Shown: one piece after another, positions 9,963 to 21,679 of the stretch
Position numbering within the stretch: the stretch's first letter is position 1
Layout of the letters: each line of letters begins with the position of its first letter
Assembly (NCBI GenBank): GCA_945910005.1
Contig: OX246743.1
Span: forward strand, 12,320,587 to 12,384,586
DNA: 64,000 bases
Direction of reading: 5' to 3'
Source of the DNA: Isoperla grammatica
Lineage: Eukaryota; Arthropoda; Insecta; Plecoptera; Perlodidae
The notes under the pieces: generated by a model
What the model saw: the letters and a program-made list of their open reading frames with translations, nothing else
Told to the model about the DNA's origin: nothing
Database searches by the model: none
Translations under genes and position numbers: made by a program

Positions 9963-12900
9963 AAAACGCCTAAAAATCTCCCCCAATGTGGCTCTCGTTA
10001 CACCGTCATACTTGCGGCCCTCTTTGCAATCAAAACGCCTAACAATCTCCCCAATGTGGCTCTCGTCACACCTTCATACTTGCGGCCCTCTTTTTAATCC
10101 AAGCGCCTAACAATCTCCCCGATGTGGCTCTCGTCACTCCGCCATACTTGCGGCCCTCTTTGCAATCAAAACGCCTAACAATCTCCCCAATGTGGCTCTC
10201 GGCACTCCACCATACTTGCGGCCCTCTTTGCAATCCAAGTGCCTAACATCTCCCCAATGTGGCTCTCGGCACTCCCCCATACTTGCGGCCCTCTTTGCAA
10301 TCCAAGTGCCTAACATCTCCCCAATGTGGCTCTCGCCACTCCGTCATACTTGCGGCCCTCTTTGCAATCCAAGCGCCTTACAAACTCCCCAATGTGGCTC
10401 TCGTCACTCCGTCATACTTGCGGCCCTCTTTGCAATCCAAGCGCCTAACAAACTCCCTAATGTGGCTCTCGTCACCCCGTCATACTTGCGGCCCTCTTTG
10501 CAATCCAAGCGCCTAACAATCTCCCCAATGTGGCTCTCATCATTTTACCATACTTGCGGCCCTCTTTGCCATCCAAGCGCCTAACAATCTCCCCAATGTG
10601 GCTCTCGTCACTCGGTCATACTTGTGGCCCTCTTTGCAATCCAAGCGCCTTACAATCTCTTCAATGTGGCTCTCGTCACACCGCCATACTTGCGGCCCTC
10701 TTTGCAATCCAAGCGCTTTACAATCTCCCCAGTGTTGCTCTCGTCATTTCGTTAGACTTGCGGCCCTCTTTGCAATCCAAACGCCTTACAATCTCCCCAA
10801 TGTGGCTCTCGTCACACCGTCATACTTGCGGCCCTCTTTGCAATCCAAGAGCCTCACAATCTCCCCAAGGTGGCACTCTTTATCCGTCACTCTTGCGGCC
10901 CTCTTTGCAATCCAAGCGCCTTACAATCTCCCCAATGTGGCTCTCGTCACACCGCCATACTAGCGGCCCTCTTTGCAATCAGAGCGCCTAACAATCGCCT
11001 TACAATCTCCCCAATAAGGCTCTCGGCACTCCACCATACTTGCGGCCCTCTTTGCAATCCAAGCGCCTTACAATCTCCCCAATATGGCTCTCGTCACTCC
11101 ACCATACGTGCGGCCCTCTTTGCAATCAAGACGCCTAACAATCTCCCCAATGTGGCTCTCGGCACTCCACCATACTTGCGGCCCCCTTTGCAATCCAAAT
11201 GCCTAACATCTCCCCAATGTGGCTCTCGCCACTCCGCCATACTTGCGGCCCTCTTTGCAATCCAAGCGCCTTACAATCTCCCCAATATAGCTCTCGTCAC
11301 TCCACCATACTTGCGGCCCTCTTTGCAATCAAAACGCCTAACAATCTCCCCAATGTGGCTCTCGGCACTCCACCATACTTGCGGCCCTCTTTACATCCAA
11401 GTGCCTTAAATCAACCCAATGTGGCTCTCGCCACTCCGCCATACTTGCGGCCCTCTTTTGCAATCCAAGCGCCTAACAATCTCCCCAATGTCTCTCTCGT
11501 CACTCCACCATACTTGCGGCCCTCTTTGCAATCCAAGCGCCTTACAAACTCCCCAATGTGGATCTCGTCACTCCGTCATATTTGCGGCCCTATTTGCAAT
11601 CAAAACGCCTAACAATTTCCCCAATGTGGCTCTCGTTACACCGTCATTCTTGCGGCCCTCTTTGCAATCCAAGCGCCTAACAATCTCCCCAATGTGGCTC
11701 TCGTCACACCGTCATTCTTGCGGCCCTCTTTGCAATCCAAGCGCCTAACAATCTCCCCAATACGGCTCTGGTCACACCGTTAAACTTGCGGCCCTATTTG
11801 CAATCCAAGCGCCTAACAATCTCCCCAATGTGGCTCTCGTCACTCCACCATACTTGCGGCCCTCTTTGCAATCGAAGTGCCTAATTTCTCCCTAATGTGG
11901 CTCTCGCCACTCCGCCATACTCGCGGCCCTGTTTTGCAATCCAAGCGCCTAACAATCTCCCCAATGTGTCTCTATTCACTTCACAATACTTGCGGCCCTC
12001 TTTGCAATCAGAGCGCCAAATTATCTCCCCGATGCGGCTCTCGCCACTCCGTCATACTTGCGGCCCTCTTTGCAATCAAAGCGCCTTACAATCTCCCCAG
12101 TGGGGCTCTCACCACTCCGTCATACTTGCGGCCCTCTTTTCAATCCAAGCGTCTAACAATCTCCCCAGTGTTGCTCTCGCCACTCCGTCACTCTTGCGGC
12201 CCTCTTTGCAATCCAAGCGCTTAACAATCTCTCCAATGTGGCTCTCGTCACTCCGTCATACTTGCGGCCCTCTTTGCAATCCAAGTGCCTTACAATCTCC
12301 CAAATGTGGCTCTCGTCACACCGCCATACTCGCGGCCCTCTTTGCAATCCAAGCACCTAACAATCTCCCTTATGTGGCTCTCGCCACTCCGTCATACTTG
12401 CGGCCCTCTTTGCAATCCAAGCGCCTAACAATCTCCCCAATGTGGCTCTCGCCACTCCGTCATACTTGCGGCCCTCTTTGCAATCAAAGCGCCTTACAAT
12501 CTCCCCAGTGGGGCTCTCACCACTCCGTCATACTTGCGGCCCTCTTTTCAATCCAAGCGTCTAACAATCTCCCCAGTGTTGCTCTCGCCACTCCGTCATA
12601 CTTGCGGCCCTCTTTGCAATCCAAGCACCTAACAATCTCCCTAATGTGGCTCTCGCCACTCCGTCATACTTGCGGCCCTCTTTGCAATCCAAGCGCTTAA
12701 CAATCTCCCCAATGTGGCTCTCGTCACTCTTCCATACTTGCGGCCCTCTATGCAATCAAAACTCCTTACAATCCCCCCAATGTTGCTCTCGTCACACCGT
12801 CATACTTGCGGCCCTCTTTTCAATCCAAGCGCCTTACAATCTCCCCAATGTGGCTCTCGTCACTCGGTCATACTTGCGGCCCTCTTTGAAATCCAAGCGC

Positions 12901-13286
12901 CTTACAATCTCCTCAATGTGGCTCTCGCCACACCGCCATACTTGCGGCCCTCTTTGCAATCCAAGCGCCTTACAATCTCCCCAATGTGGCTCTCGTCACA
13001 CCGCCATACTTGCGGCCCTCTTTGCAATCCAAGCGCCTTACAATCTCCCCAATGTGGCTCTCGTCACACCGCCATACTTGCGGCCCTCTTTGCAATCCAA
13101 GCGCCTAACAATCTCTCCAATGTGGCTCTCGCCACTCCGTCATACTTGCGGCCCTCTTTGCAATCCAAGCGCCTTGCAATCTCCCCAATGTGGCTCTCGT
13201 CACACCGCCATACTTGCGGCCCTCTTTGCAATCAAAACGCCTAACAATCTCCCCAATGTGGCTCTCGTCACACCTTCATACTTGCG
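9963..13286 (+). repeat. 68-bp satellite array, segment 3
   Basis: About 49 units. It opens with cctaaaaatctcccccaatg, a form found only here and at 13958. It contains the ccaatatagctctcg and ttaaatcaacccaatg variants (near 11286 and 11406), shared with 15281/15401 and 38933/39050. From 12444 it belongs to the second copy of the 3,995-bp duplication. Confidence 0.97.
12480..13236 (+). repeat. 16-unit-spaced block, copy 4 of 4
   Basis: Fourth occurrence of the ordered variant block, exactly 3,995 bp after the copy at 8485. Confidence 0.85.
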
Positions 13287-13460
13287 ATCAGATCATATTC
13301 TTGGATATTTTTTAAATCCAATGAAAGCCTCTTTTTGGAAATCTATCTATATTTGGAGTTACAATTACACTAAGAATGAATAGAGATACAATGAGATTCA
13401 TACCTGCATACATTGAGAGCAGTGTGTTATTTACCAGTGTAAGCGAGGCAATTTCTATCG

Positions 13461-13532
13461 GCTGGCACGGCGTACGCAGTAACGTCGTAGCTTCGAATAC
13501 TTGAGGTCTGGTGTTCAAAACCCATTACCCCC
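13461..13532 (+). other. tRNA-like segment, copy A (spacer 4)
   Basis: B-box position tgttcaaaacc at 13512-13522, the same loss as in spacers 3 and 8. Confidence 0.55.
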
Positions 13533-13733
13533 AATTTTTTTTTTCCACCTATTTCACACATTTATATCATTTATATCTCAATTTGCGGCGGTTTTATTAT
13601 CAGATCGTATTCTCATGGATATTTTTTAAATACAATGAAACCTTCTGTTCGTAAATCCAGATATGTTTCGTTACATGCATTAATTGAGAGCCGTGTGTTA
13701 TCTATACCAGTCTAAGCGATCCAACTTCCATCG

Positions 13734-13805
13734 TGAGGCATGGCGTACGCGGAAGCGTCGTGGACTAGTGTTTTAGAGGTCCGGGGTTCGAGACCCGTTA
13801 CCACC
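13734..13805 (+). other. tRNA-like segment, copy B (spacer 4)
   Basis: Perfect B-box at 13785-13795, A-box at 13741-13752, D-loop T20 replaced by A, AGT at the anticodon position. Confidence 0.65.
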
Positions 13806-13957
13806 ACGATTTTTTTCTTCCATATTCAGAGCAGCAAAGTTGAGAAGGGTTTACTAAGGGGAAATTATTTTTTCAAGCGCTCGTAGCTAAAAAAACGTGT
13901 GGTTCAAATTTGTTTCTGTATTTTTTTTATTTTTTTTGCGTTAATTATCTTGACAAT

Positions 13958-16942
13958 AAAACGCCTAAAAATCTCCCCCAATGTGGCTCTCGTTACACCG
14001 TCATACTTGCGGCCCTCTTTGCAATCAAAACGCCTAACAATCTCCCCAATGTGGCTCTCGTCACACCTTCATACTTGCGGCCCTCTTTTTAATCCAAGCG
14101 CCTAACAATCTCCCCGATGTGGCTCTCGTCACTCCGCCATACTTGCGGCCCTCTTTGCAATCAAAACGCCTAACAATCTCCCCAATGTGGCTCTCGGCAC
14201 TCCACCATACTTGCGGCCCTCTTTGCAATCCAAGTGCCTAACATCTCCCCAATGTGGCTCTCGGCACTCCCCCATACTTGCGGCCCTCTTTGCAATCCAA
14301 GTGCCTAACATCTCCCCAATGTGGCTCTCGCCACTCCGTCATACTTGCGGCCCTCTTTGCAATCCAAGCGCCTTACAAACTCCCCAATGTGGCTCTCGTC
14401 ACTCCGTCATACTTGCGGCCCTCTTTGCAATCCAAGCGCCTAACAAACTCCCTAATGTGGCTCTCGTCACCCCGTCATACTTGCGGCCCTCTTTGCAATC
14501 CAAGCGCCTAACAATCTCCCCAATGTGGCTCTCATCATTTTACCATACTTGCGGCCCTCTTTGCCATCCAAGCGCCTAACAATCTCCCCAATGTGGCTCT
14601 CGTCACTCGGTCATACTTGTGGCCCTCTTTGCAATCCAAGCGCCTTACAATCTCTTCAATGTGGCTCTCGTCACACCGCCATACTTGCGGCCCTCTTTGC
14701 AATCCAAGCGCTTTACAATCTCCCCAGTGTTGCTCTCGTCATTTCGTTAGACTTGCGGCCCTCTTTGCAATCCAAACGCCTTACAATCTCCCCAATGTGG
14801 CTCTCGTCACACCGTCATACTTGCGGCCCTCTTTGCAATCCAAGAGCCTCACAATCTCCCCAAGGTGGCACTTTCACTCCGTCACTCTTGCGGCCCTCTT
14901 TGCAATCCAAGCGCCTTACAATCTCCCCAATGTGGCTCTCGTCACACCGCCATACTAGCGGCCCTCTTTGCAATCAGAGCGCCTAACAATCGCCTTACAA
15001 TCTCCCCAATAAGGCTCTCGGCACTCCACCATACTTGCGGCCCTCTTTGCAATCCAAGCGCCTTACAATCTCCCCAATATGGCTCTCGTCACTCCACCAT
15101 ACGTGCGGCCCTCTTTGCAATCAAGACGCCTAACAATCTCCCCAATGTGGCTCTCGGCACTCCACCATACTTGCGGCCCCCTTTGCAATCCAAATGCCTA
15201 ACATCTCCCCAATGTGGCTCTCGCCACTCCGCCATACTTGCGGCCCTCTTTGCAATCCAAGCGCCTTACAATCTCCCCAATATAGCTCTCGTCACTCCAC
15301 CATACTTGCGGCCCTCTTTGCAATCAAAACGCCTAACAATCTCCCCAATGTGGCTCTCGGCACTCCACCATACTTGCGGCCCTCTTTACATCCAAGTGCC
15401 TTAAATCAACCCAATGTGGCTCTCGCCACTCCGCCATACTTGCGGCCCTCTTTTGCAATCCAAGCGCCTAACAATCTCCCCAATGTCTCTCTCGTCACTC
15501 CACCATACTTGCGGCCCTCTTTGCAATCCAAGCGCCTTACAAACTCCCCAATGTGGATCTCGTCACTCCGTCATATTTGCGGCCCTATTTGCAATCAAAA
15601 CGCCTAACAATTTCCCCAATGTGGCTCTCGTTACACCGTCATTTTTGCGGCCCTCTTTGCAATCCAAGCGCCTAACAATCTCCCCAATGTGGCTCTCGTC
15701 ACACCGTCATTCTTGCGGCCCTCTTTGCAATCCAAGCGCCTAACAATCTCCCCAATACGGCTCTGGTCACACCGTTAAACTTGCGGCCCTATTTGCAATC
15801 CAAGCGCCTAACAATCTCCCCAATGTGGCTCTCGTCACTCCACCATACTTGCGGCCCTCTTTGCAATCGAAGTGCCTAATTTCTCCCTAATGTGGCTCTC
15901 GCCACTCCGCCATACTCGCGGCCCTGTTTTGCAATCCAAGCGCCTAACAATCTCCCCAATGTGTCTCTATTCACTTCACAATACTTGCGGCCCTCTTTGC
16001 AATCAGAGCGCCAAATTATCTCCCCGATGCGGCTCTCGCCACTCCGTCATACTTGCGGCCCTCTTTGCAATCAAAGCGCCTTACAATCTCCCCAGTGGGG
16101 CTCTCACCACTCCGTCATACTTGCGGCCCTCTTTTCAATCCAAGCGTCTAACAATCTCCCCAGTGTTGCTCTCGCCACTCCGTCACTCTTGCGGCCCTCT
16201 TTGCAATCCAAGCGCTTAACAATCTCTCCAATGTGGCTCTCGTCACTCCGTCATACTTGCGGCCCTCTTTGCAATCCAAGTGCCTTACAATCTCCCAAAT
16301 GTGGCTCTCGTCACACCGCCATACTCGCGGCCCTCTTTGCAATCCAAGCACCTAACAATCTCCCTTATGTGGCTCTCGCCACTCCGTCATACTTGCGGCC
16401 CTCTTTGCAATCCAAGCGCCTAACAATCTCCCCAATGTGGCTCTCGTCACTCTACCATACTTGCGGCCCTCTATGCAATCAAAACGCCTAACAATCCCCC
16501 CAATGTGGCTTTCGTCACACCGTTATACTTGCGGCCCTCTTTGCAATCCAAGCGCCTTACAATCTCCCCAATGTGGCTCTCGTCACTCGGTCATACTTGC
16601 GGCCCTCTTTGAAATCCAAGCGCCTTACAATCTCCTCAATGTGGCTCTCGTCACACCGCCATACTTGCGGCACTCTTTGCAATCCAAGCGCCTTACAATC
16701 TCCCCAATGTGGCTCTCGTCACACCGCCATACTTGCGGCCCTCTTTGCAATCCAAGCGCCTTACAATCTCCCCGATGTGGGCTCTCGCCACTCCGCCATT
16801 CTTGCGGCCCTCTTTGCAATCCAAGCGCCTTACAATCTCCCCAATATGGCTCTCGTCACTCCACCATACTTGCGGCCCTCTTTGCAATCAAAACGCCTAA
16901 CAATCTCCCCAATGTGGCTCTCGTCACACCTTCATACTTGCG
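13958..16942 (+). repeat. 68-bp satellite array, segment 4
   Basis: About 44 units. It equals segment 3 up to about 16446, then goes through ctctatgcaatcaaaacgcc, tttgaaatcc and gatgtgggctctcgcc to the usual terminal units. That tail matches the one at 40082-40587. Confidence 0.97.
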
Positions 16943-17116
16943 ATCAGATCATATTCTTGGATATTTTTTAAATCCAATGAAAGCCTCTTTTTGGAAATCT
17001 ATCTATATTTGGAGTTACAATTACACTAAGAATGAATAGAGATACAATGAGTTTCATACCTGCATACATTGAGAGCAGTGTGTTATTTACCAGTGTAAGC
17101 GAGGCAATTTCTATCG

Positions 17117-17188
17117 GCTGGCACGGCGTACGCAGTAACGTCGTAGCTTCGAATACTTGAGGTCTGGGGTTCAAAACCCATTACCCCC
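17117..17188 (+). other. tRNA-like segment, copy A (spacer 5)
   Basis: B-box-like ggttcaaaacc at 17168-17178 followed by a T-run; majority form. Confidence 0.6.
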
Positions 17189-17389
17189 AATTTTTTTTTT
17201 CCACCTATTTCACACATTTATATCATTTATATCTCAATTTGCGGCGGTTTTATTATCAGATCGTATTCTCATGGATATTTTTTAAATCCAATGAAACCTT
17301 CTGTTCGTAAATCCAGATATGTTTCGTTACATGCATTAATTGAGAGCCGTGTGTTATCTATACCAGTCTAAGCGATCCAACTTCCATCG

Positions 17390-17461
17390 TGAGGCATGGC
17401 GTACGCGGTAGCGTCGTGGACTTGTGTTTTAGAGGTCCGGGGTTCGAGACCCGTTACCACC
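17390..17461 (+). other. tRNA-like segment, copy B (spacer 5)
   Basis: Perfect B-box at 17441-17451. The anticodon-position triplet at 17423-17425 reads TGT instead of AGT because position 34 is T. Both triplets would be threonine-type, but with a failing acceptor stem this is probably chance. Confidence 0.6.
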
Positions 17462-17834
17462 ACGATTTTTTTCTTCCATATTCAGAGCAGCAAAGTTGAG
17501 ATGGGTTTACTAAGGGGAAATTATTTTTTCAAGCGCTCGTAGCTAAAAAACGTGTGGTTCAAATTTGTTTCTGTATTTTTTTTATTTTTTTTTGCGTTAA
17601 TTATCTTGACAATAAAACGCCTAACAATCTCCCCAATGTGGCTCTCGTCACACCGTCATACTTGCGGCCCTCTTTGCAATCAAAACGCCTAACAATCTCC
17701 CCAATGTGGCTCTCGTCATACCTTCATACTTGCGGCCCTCTTTTTAATCCAAGCGCCTAACAATCTCTCCGATGTGGCTCTCGTCACTCCGCCATACTTG
17801 CGGCCCTCTTTGCAATCAAAACGCCTAACAATCT

Positions 17835-19470
17835 CCCCGATGTCGCTCCAATCAAAACGCCTAACAATCTCCCCAATGTGGCTCTCGTCACACCTTCATA
17901 CTTGCGGCCCTCTTTGCAATCAAAACGCCTAACAATCTCCCCAATGTTGCTCTCGTCACACCTTCATACTTGCGGCCTTCTTTAATCCAAGCGCCTAACA
18001 ATCTCCCCGATGTGGCGCTCGTCACTCCGCCATACTTGCGGCCCTCTTTCCTTACAATCTCCCCAATATGGCTCTCATCACTCTACCATACTTGCGGCCC
18101 TCTTTGCAATCAAAACGCCTTACAATCTCCCCAATGTGGCTCTCGGCACTCCACCATACTTGCGGCCCTCTTTACAATCCAAGTGCCTTACATCTCCCCA
18201 ATGTGGCTCTCGCCACTCCGCCATACTTGCGGCCCTCTTTTGCAATCCAAGCGCCTAACAATCTCCCCAATGTCTCTTTCGTCACTCCACCATACTTGCG
18301 GCCCTCTTTGCAATCCAAGCGCCTTACAAACTCCCCGATGCGGCTTTCGTCCATCCGTCATACTTGCGGCCCTATATGCAATCAAAACGCCTAACAATCT
18401 CCCCAATGTGGCTCTCGTCACACCGTCATTCTTGCGGCCCTCTTTGCAATCCAAGCGCCTAACAATCTCCCCAATGTGGCTCTCGTCACACCGTCATTCT
18501 TGCGGCCCTCTTTGCAATCCAAGCGCCTAACAATCTCCCCAATGTGGCTCTCGTCACACCGTTAAACTTGCGGCCCTATTTGAAATCCAAGCGCCTAACA
18601 ATCTCCCCAATGTGGCTCTCGTCACTCCACCATACTTGCGGCCCTCTTTGCAATCGAAGTGCCTAAAATCTCCCTTATGTGGCTCTCGCCACTCCGCCAT
18701 ACTTGCGGCCCTCTTTGCAATCCAAGCGCCAAACAATCTCCCTAATGTGGCTCTCGCTGCTCCGTCATACTTGCGGCCCTCTTTTTCAATCCAAGTGCCT
18801 AACAATCTCCCCAATGTGGCTCTCGTCACTCCACTATACTTGCGGCCCTCTTTGCAATCCAAGCGCCTAACAAACTCCCCAATGTGGCTCTCGTCACTCC
18901 GTCATACTTGCGGCCCTCTTTGCAATCCAAGCGCCTAGCAAACTCCTCAATGTGGCTCTCGTCACTCCGGCATACTTGCGGCCCTCTTTGCAATCAAAAC
19001 GCATAGCATCTCCCCAATGTGGCTCTCGGCACTCCGCCATACTTGCGGCCCTCTTAATAATCCAAGCGCCTAACAATCTTGCCACTTCGCCATTCTTGCG
19101 GCCCTCTTTTTAATCCAAGCGTTTAACAATCTCCCCAATGTGGCTCTCGTCACTCCACCATACTTGCGGCCCTCTTTGCAATCAAAACGCTTAACAATCT
19201 CCCCAATGTGGCTCTCGGCACTCCACCATACTTGCGGCCCTCTTTACAATCCAAGTGCCTTAAATCTCCCCAATGTGGCTCTCGCCACTCCGCCATACTT
19301 GCGGCCCTCTTTTGCAATCCAAGCGCATAACAATCTCCCCAATGTCTCTCTCGTCACTCCACCATACCCGCGGCCCTCTTTGCAATCAGAGCGCCTTATT
19401 ATCTCCCCGATGCGGCTCTCGCCACTCCGTCATACTTGCGGCCCTCTTTGCAATCCAAGCGCCTAACAAT
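17835..19470 (+). repeat. 3.9-kb spaced block, copy 1
   Basis: Shared ordered variants with 21680-23442: ctccaatcaaaacgcc, ggccttctttaatcc, gatgtggcgctcgtc, ctctttccttac, ccaatgtctctctcg, gttaaacttgcgg, ccctcttaataatcc. The offset runs from about 3,840 at the start to 3,976 further in, so two units differ between copies. A third copy lies at about 43930-45490. Confidence 0.8.
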
Positions 19471-21679
19471 CTCCCCAATGTGGCTCTCGTCACACCGTCA
19501 TTCTTGCGGCCCTCTTTGCAATCCAAGCGCCTAACAATCTCCCCAATGTGGCTCTCGTCACACCGTCATACTTGCGGCCCTATTTTCAATCCAAACGCCT
19601 AACAATCTCCCCAATGTGGCTCTCGTCACACCGTCATTCTTGCGGCCCTCTTTGCAATCCAAGCGCCTAACAATCTCCCCAATGTGGCTCTCGTCACACT
19701 GTCATTCTTGCGGCCCTCTTTGCAATCCAAGCGCCTAAAAATCTCCCCAATATGGCTCTCGTCACACCGTTAAACTTGCGGCCCTATTTGCAATCCAAGC
19801 GCCTAACAATCTCCCCAATGTGGCTCCCGTCACTCGGTCATACTTGCGGCCCTCTTTGCAATCCAAGCGCCTTACAATCTCCCCAATGTGGCTCTCGTCA
19901 CACCGCCATACTTGCGGCCCTCTTTGCAATCCAAGCGCCTATTAATCTCTCCAATGTGGCTCTCGTCACTCCGTCATACTTGCGGCCCTCTTTGCAATCC
20001 AAGCGCCTTACAATCTCTCCAATGTGGCTCTCGTCACACCGCCACACTTGCGGCCCTCTTTGCAATCAGAGCGCCTAACAATCGCCTTACAATCTCCCCA
20101 ATGTGGCACTTTCACTCCGTCACTCTTGCGGCCCTCTTTGCAATCCAAGCGCCAAACAATCTCTCCAATGTGGCTCTCGTCACTCCGTCATACTTGCGGC
20201 CCTCTTTGCAATCCAAGCGCCTTACAATCTCTCCAATGTGGCTCTCGTCACACCGCCATACTTGCGGCCCTCTTTGCAATCAGAGCGCTTAACAATCGCC
20301 TTACAATCTCCCCAATGTGGCACTTTCACTCCGCCACTCTTGCGGCCCTCTTTGCAATCCAAGCGCCTAACAATCTCTCCAATGTGGCTCTCGTCACTCC
20401 GTCATACTTGCGGCCCTCTTTGCAATCCAAGCGCATTACAATCTCCCAAATGTGGCTCTCGTCACACCGCCATACTCGCGGCCCCTTTTGCAATCCAAGC
20501 ACCTAACTTTCTCCCTAATGTGGCTCTCGCCACTCCGTCATACTTGCGGCCCTCGTTGCAATCCAAGCGCCTAACAATCTCCCTATTTTGGCTCTCGCCA
20601 CTCCGTCATACTTGCGGCCCTCTTTGCAATCAGAGCGCCTCACAATCTCCCCAATATGGCTCTCGCCACTCCGTCATACTTGCGGCCCTATTTGCAATGA
20701 AAACGCCTAACAATCTCCCCAATGTGAATCTCGTCACACCGTCATACTTGCGGCCCTCTTTGCGATGCAAGCGCCTAACAATCCTCCCAATGTGGCTCTC
20801 GTCACTCCACCATACTTGCGGCCCTCTTTGCAATCCAAGTGCCTAACATCTCCCCAATGTGGCTCTCGCCACTCAGTCATACTTGCGGCCCTCTTTGTAA
20901 TCCAAGCGCCCAAAAACCTCTCCAATGTGGCTCTCGCCACTCCGCCATACTTGCGGCCCTCTTTGCAATCCAAGCGCCTAATTATCTCCCCGATGCGGCT
21001 CTCGCCACTCCGTCATACTTGCGGCCCTCTTTGCAATCAAAGCGCCTAACAATCTCCCCAGTGGGACTCTCACCACTCCGTCATACTTGCGGCCCTCTTT
21101 TCAATCCAAGCGTCTAACAATCTTCCCAGTTGCTCTCGCCACTCCGTCATACTTGCGGCCCTCTTTGCAATCCAAGCGCCTAACAATCTCCCCAATGTGG
21201 CTCTCGTCACTCCATTATACTTGCGGCCCTCTTTGCAATCCAAGTGCCTAACATCTCCCTAATGTGGCTCTCGCCACTCCGCCATACTTTGGGCCCTCTT
21301 TGCAATCCAAGCGCCTAACAATCTCCCCAATGTGGCTCTCGTCACTCGGTCATACTTGCGGCCCTCTTTGCAATCCAAGCGCCTACAATCTCCCCAATGT
21401 GGCTCTCGTCACACTGCCATACTAGCGGCCCTCTTTGCAATCCAAGCGCCTAACAATCTCCCCAATGTGGCTCTCGTCACTCGGTCATACTTGCGGCCCG
21501 TTTTGCAATCCAAGCGCCTTACAATCTCCCCAATGTGGCTCTCGTCACACCGCCATACTCGCGGCCCACTTTGAAATCAGAGCGCCTAACAATCGCCTTA
21601 CAATCTCCCCAATGTGGCTCTCGTCACTCCGTCATACTTGCGGCCCTCTTTGCAATCAGAGCGCCTTACAATCTCCCCG

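Larger units (their letters stand above)
8449..12443 (+). repeat. 3,995-bp tandem duplication, copy 1
   Basis: A block made of array, a whole spacer (9292-9962) and array again is followed immediately by a nearly identical block 3,995 bp downstream. Private variants match at fixed distance throughout: aatctcccccaatgtgg (9976 and 13971), the tgttcaaaacc change in the spacer, ccaataaggctctcgg and tttacatccaagtgcc. Only a few differences were found: cactctttatccgtcact at about 10874 against cactttcactccgtcact at about 14869, and cattcttgcgg against catttttgcgg near 11645 and 15640. Confidence 0.9.
13287..13957 (+). repeat. Composite spacer 4
   Basis: 671 bp, apparently identical to spacer 3 in every variant checked (extra A, ggtctggtgttc, aaatacaatg, cgcggaagc), as expected of the recent 3,995-bp duplication. 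Confidence 0.95.
12444..16446 (+). repeat. 3,995-bp tandem duplication, copy 2
   Basis: It repeats 8449-12443 including the spacer. Identity ends at about 16446, where the sequence goes on to ctctaccatac while the first copy goes to ctccgtcatac. The right end falls inside an ordinary unit, as expected for unequal exchange between units. Confidence 0.9.
16943..17613 (+). repeat. Composite spacer 5
   Basis: 671 bp; one extra T in the tail T-tract. Private changes are acaatgagtttcatacc, gttgagatgggtttac (shared with spacers 7, 9 and 12) and a base change in the anticodon position of copy B. Confidence 0.95.
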
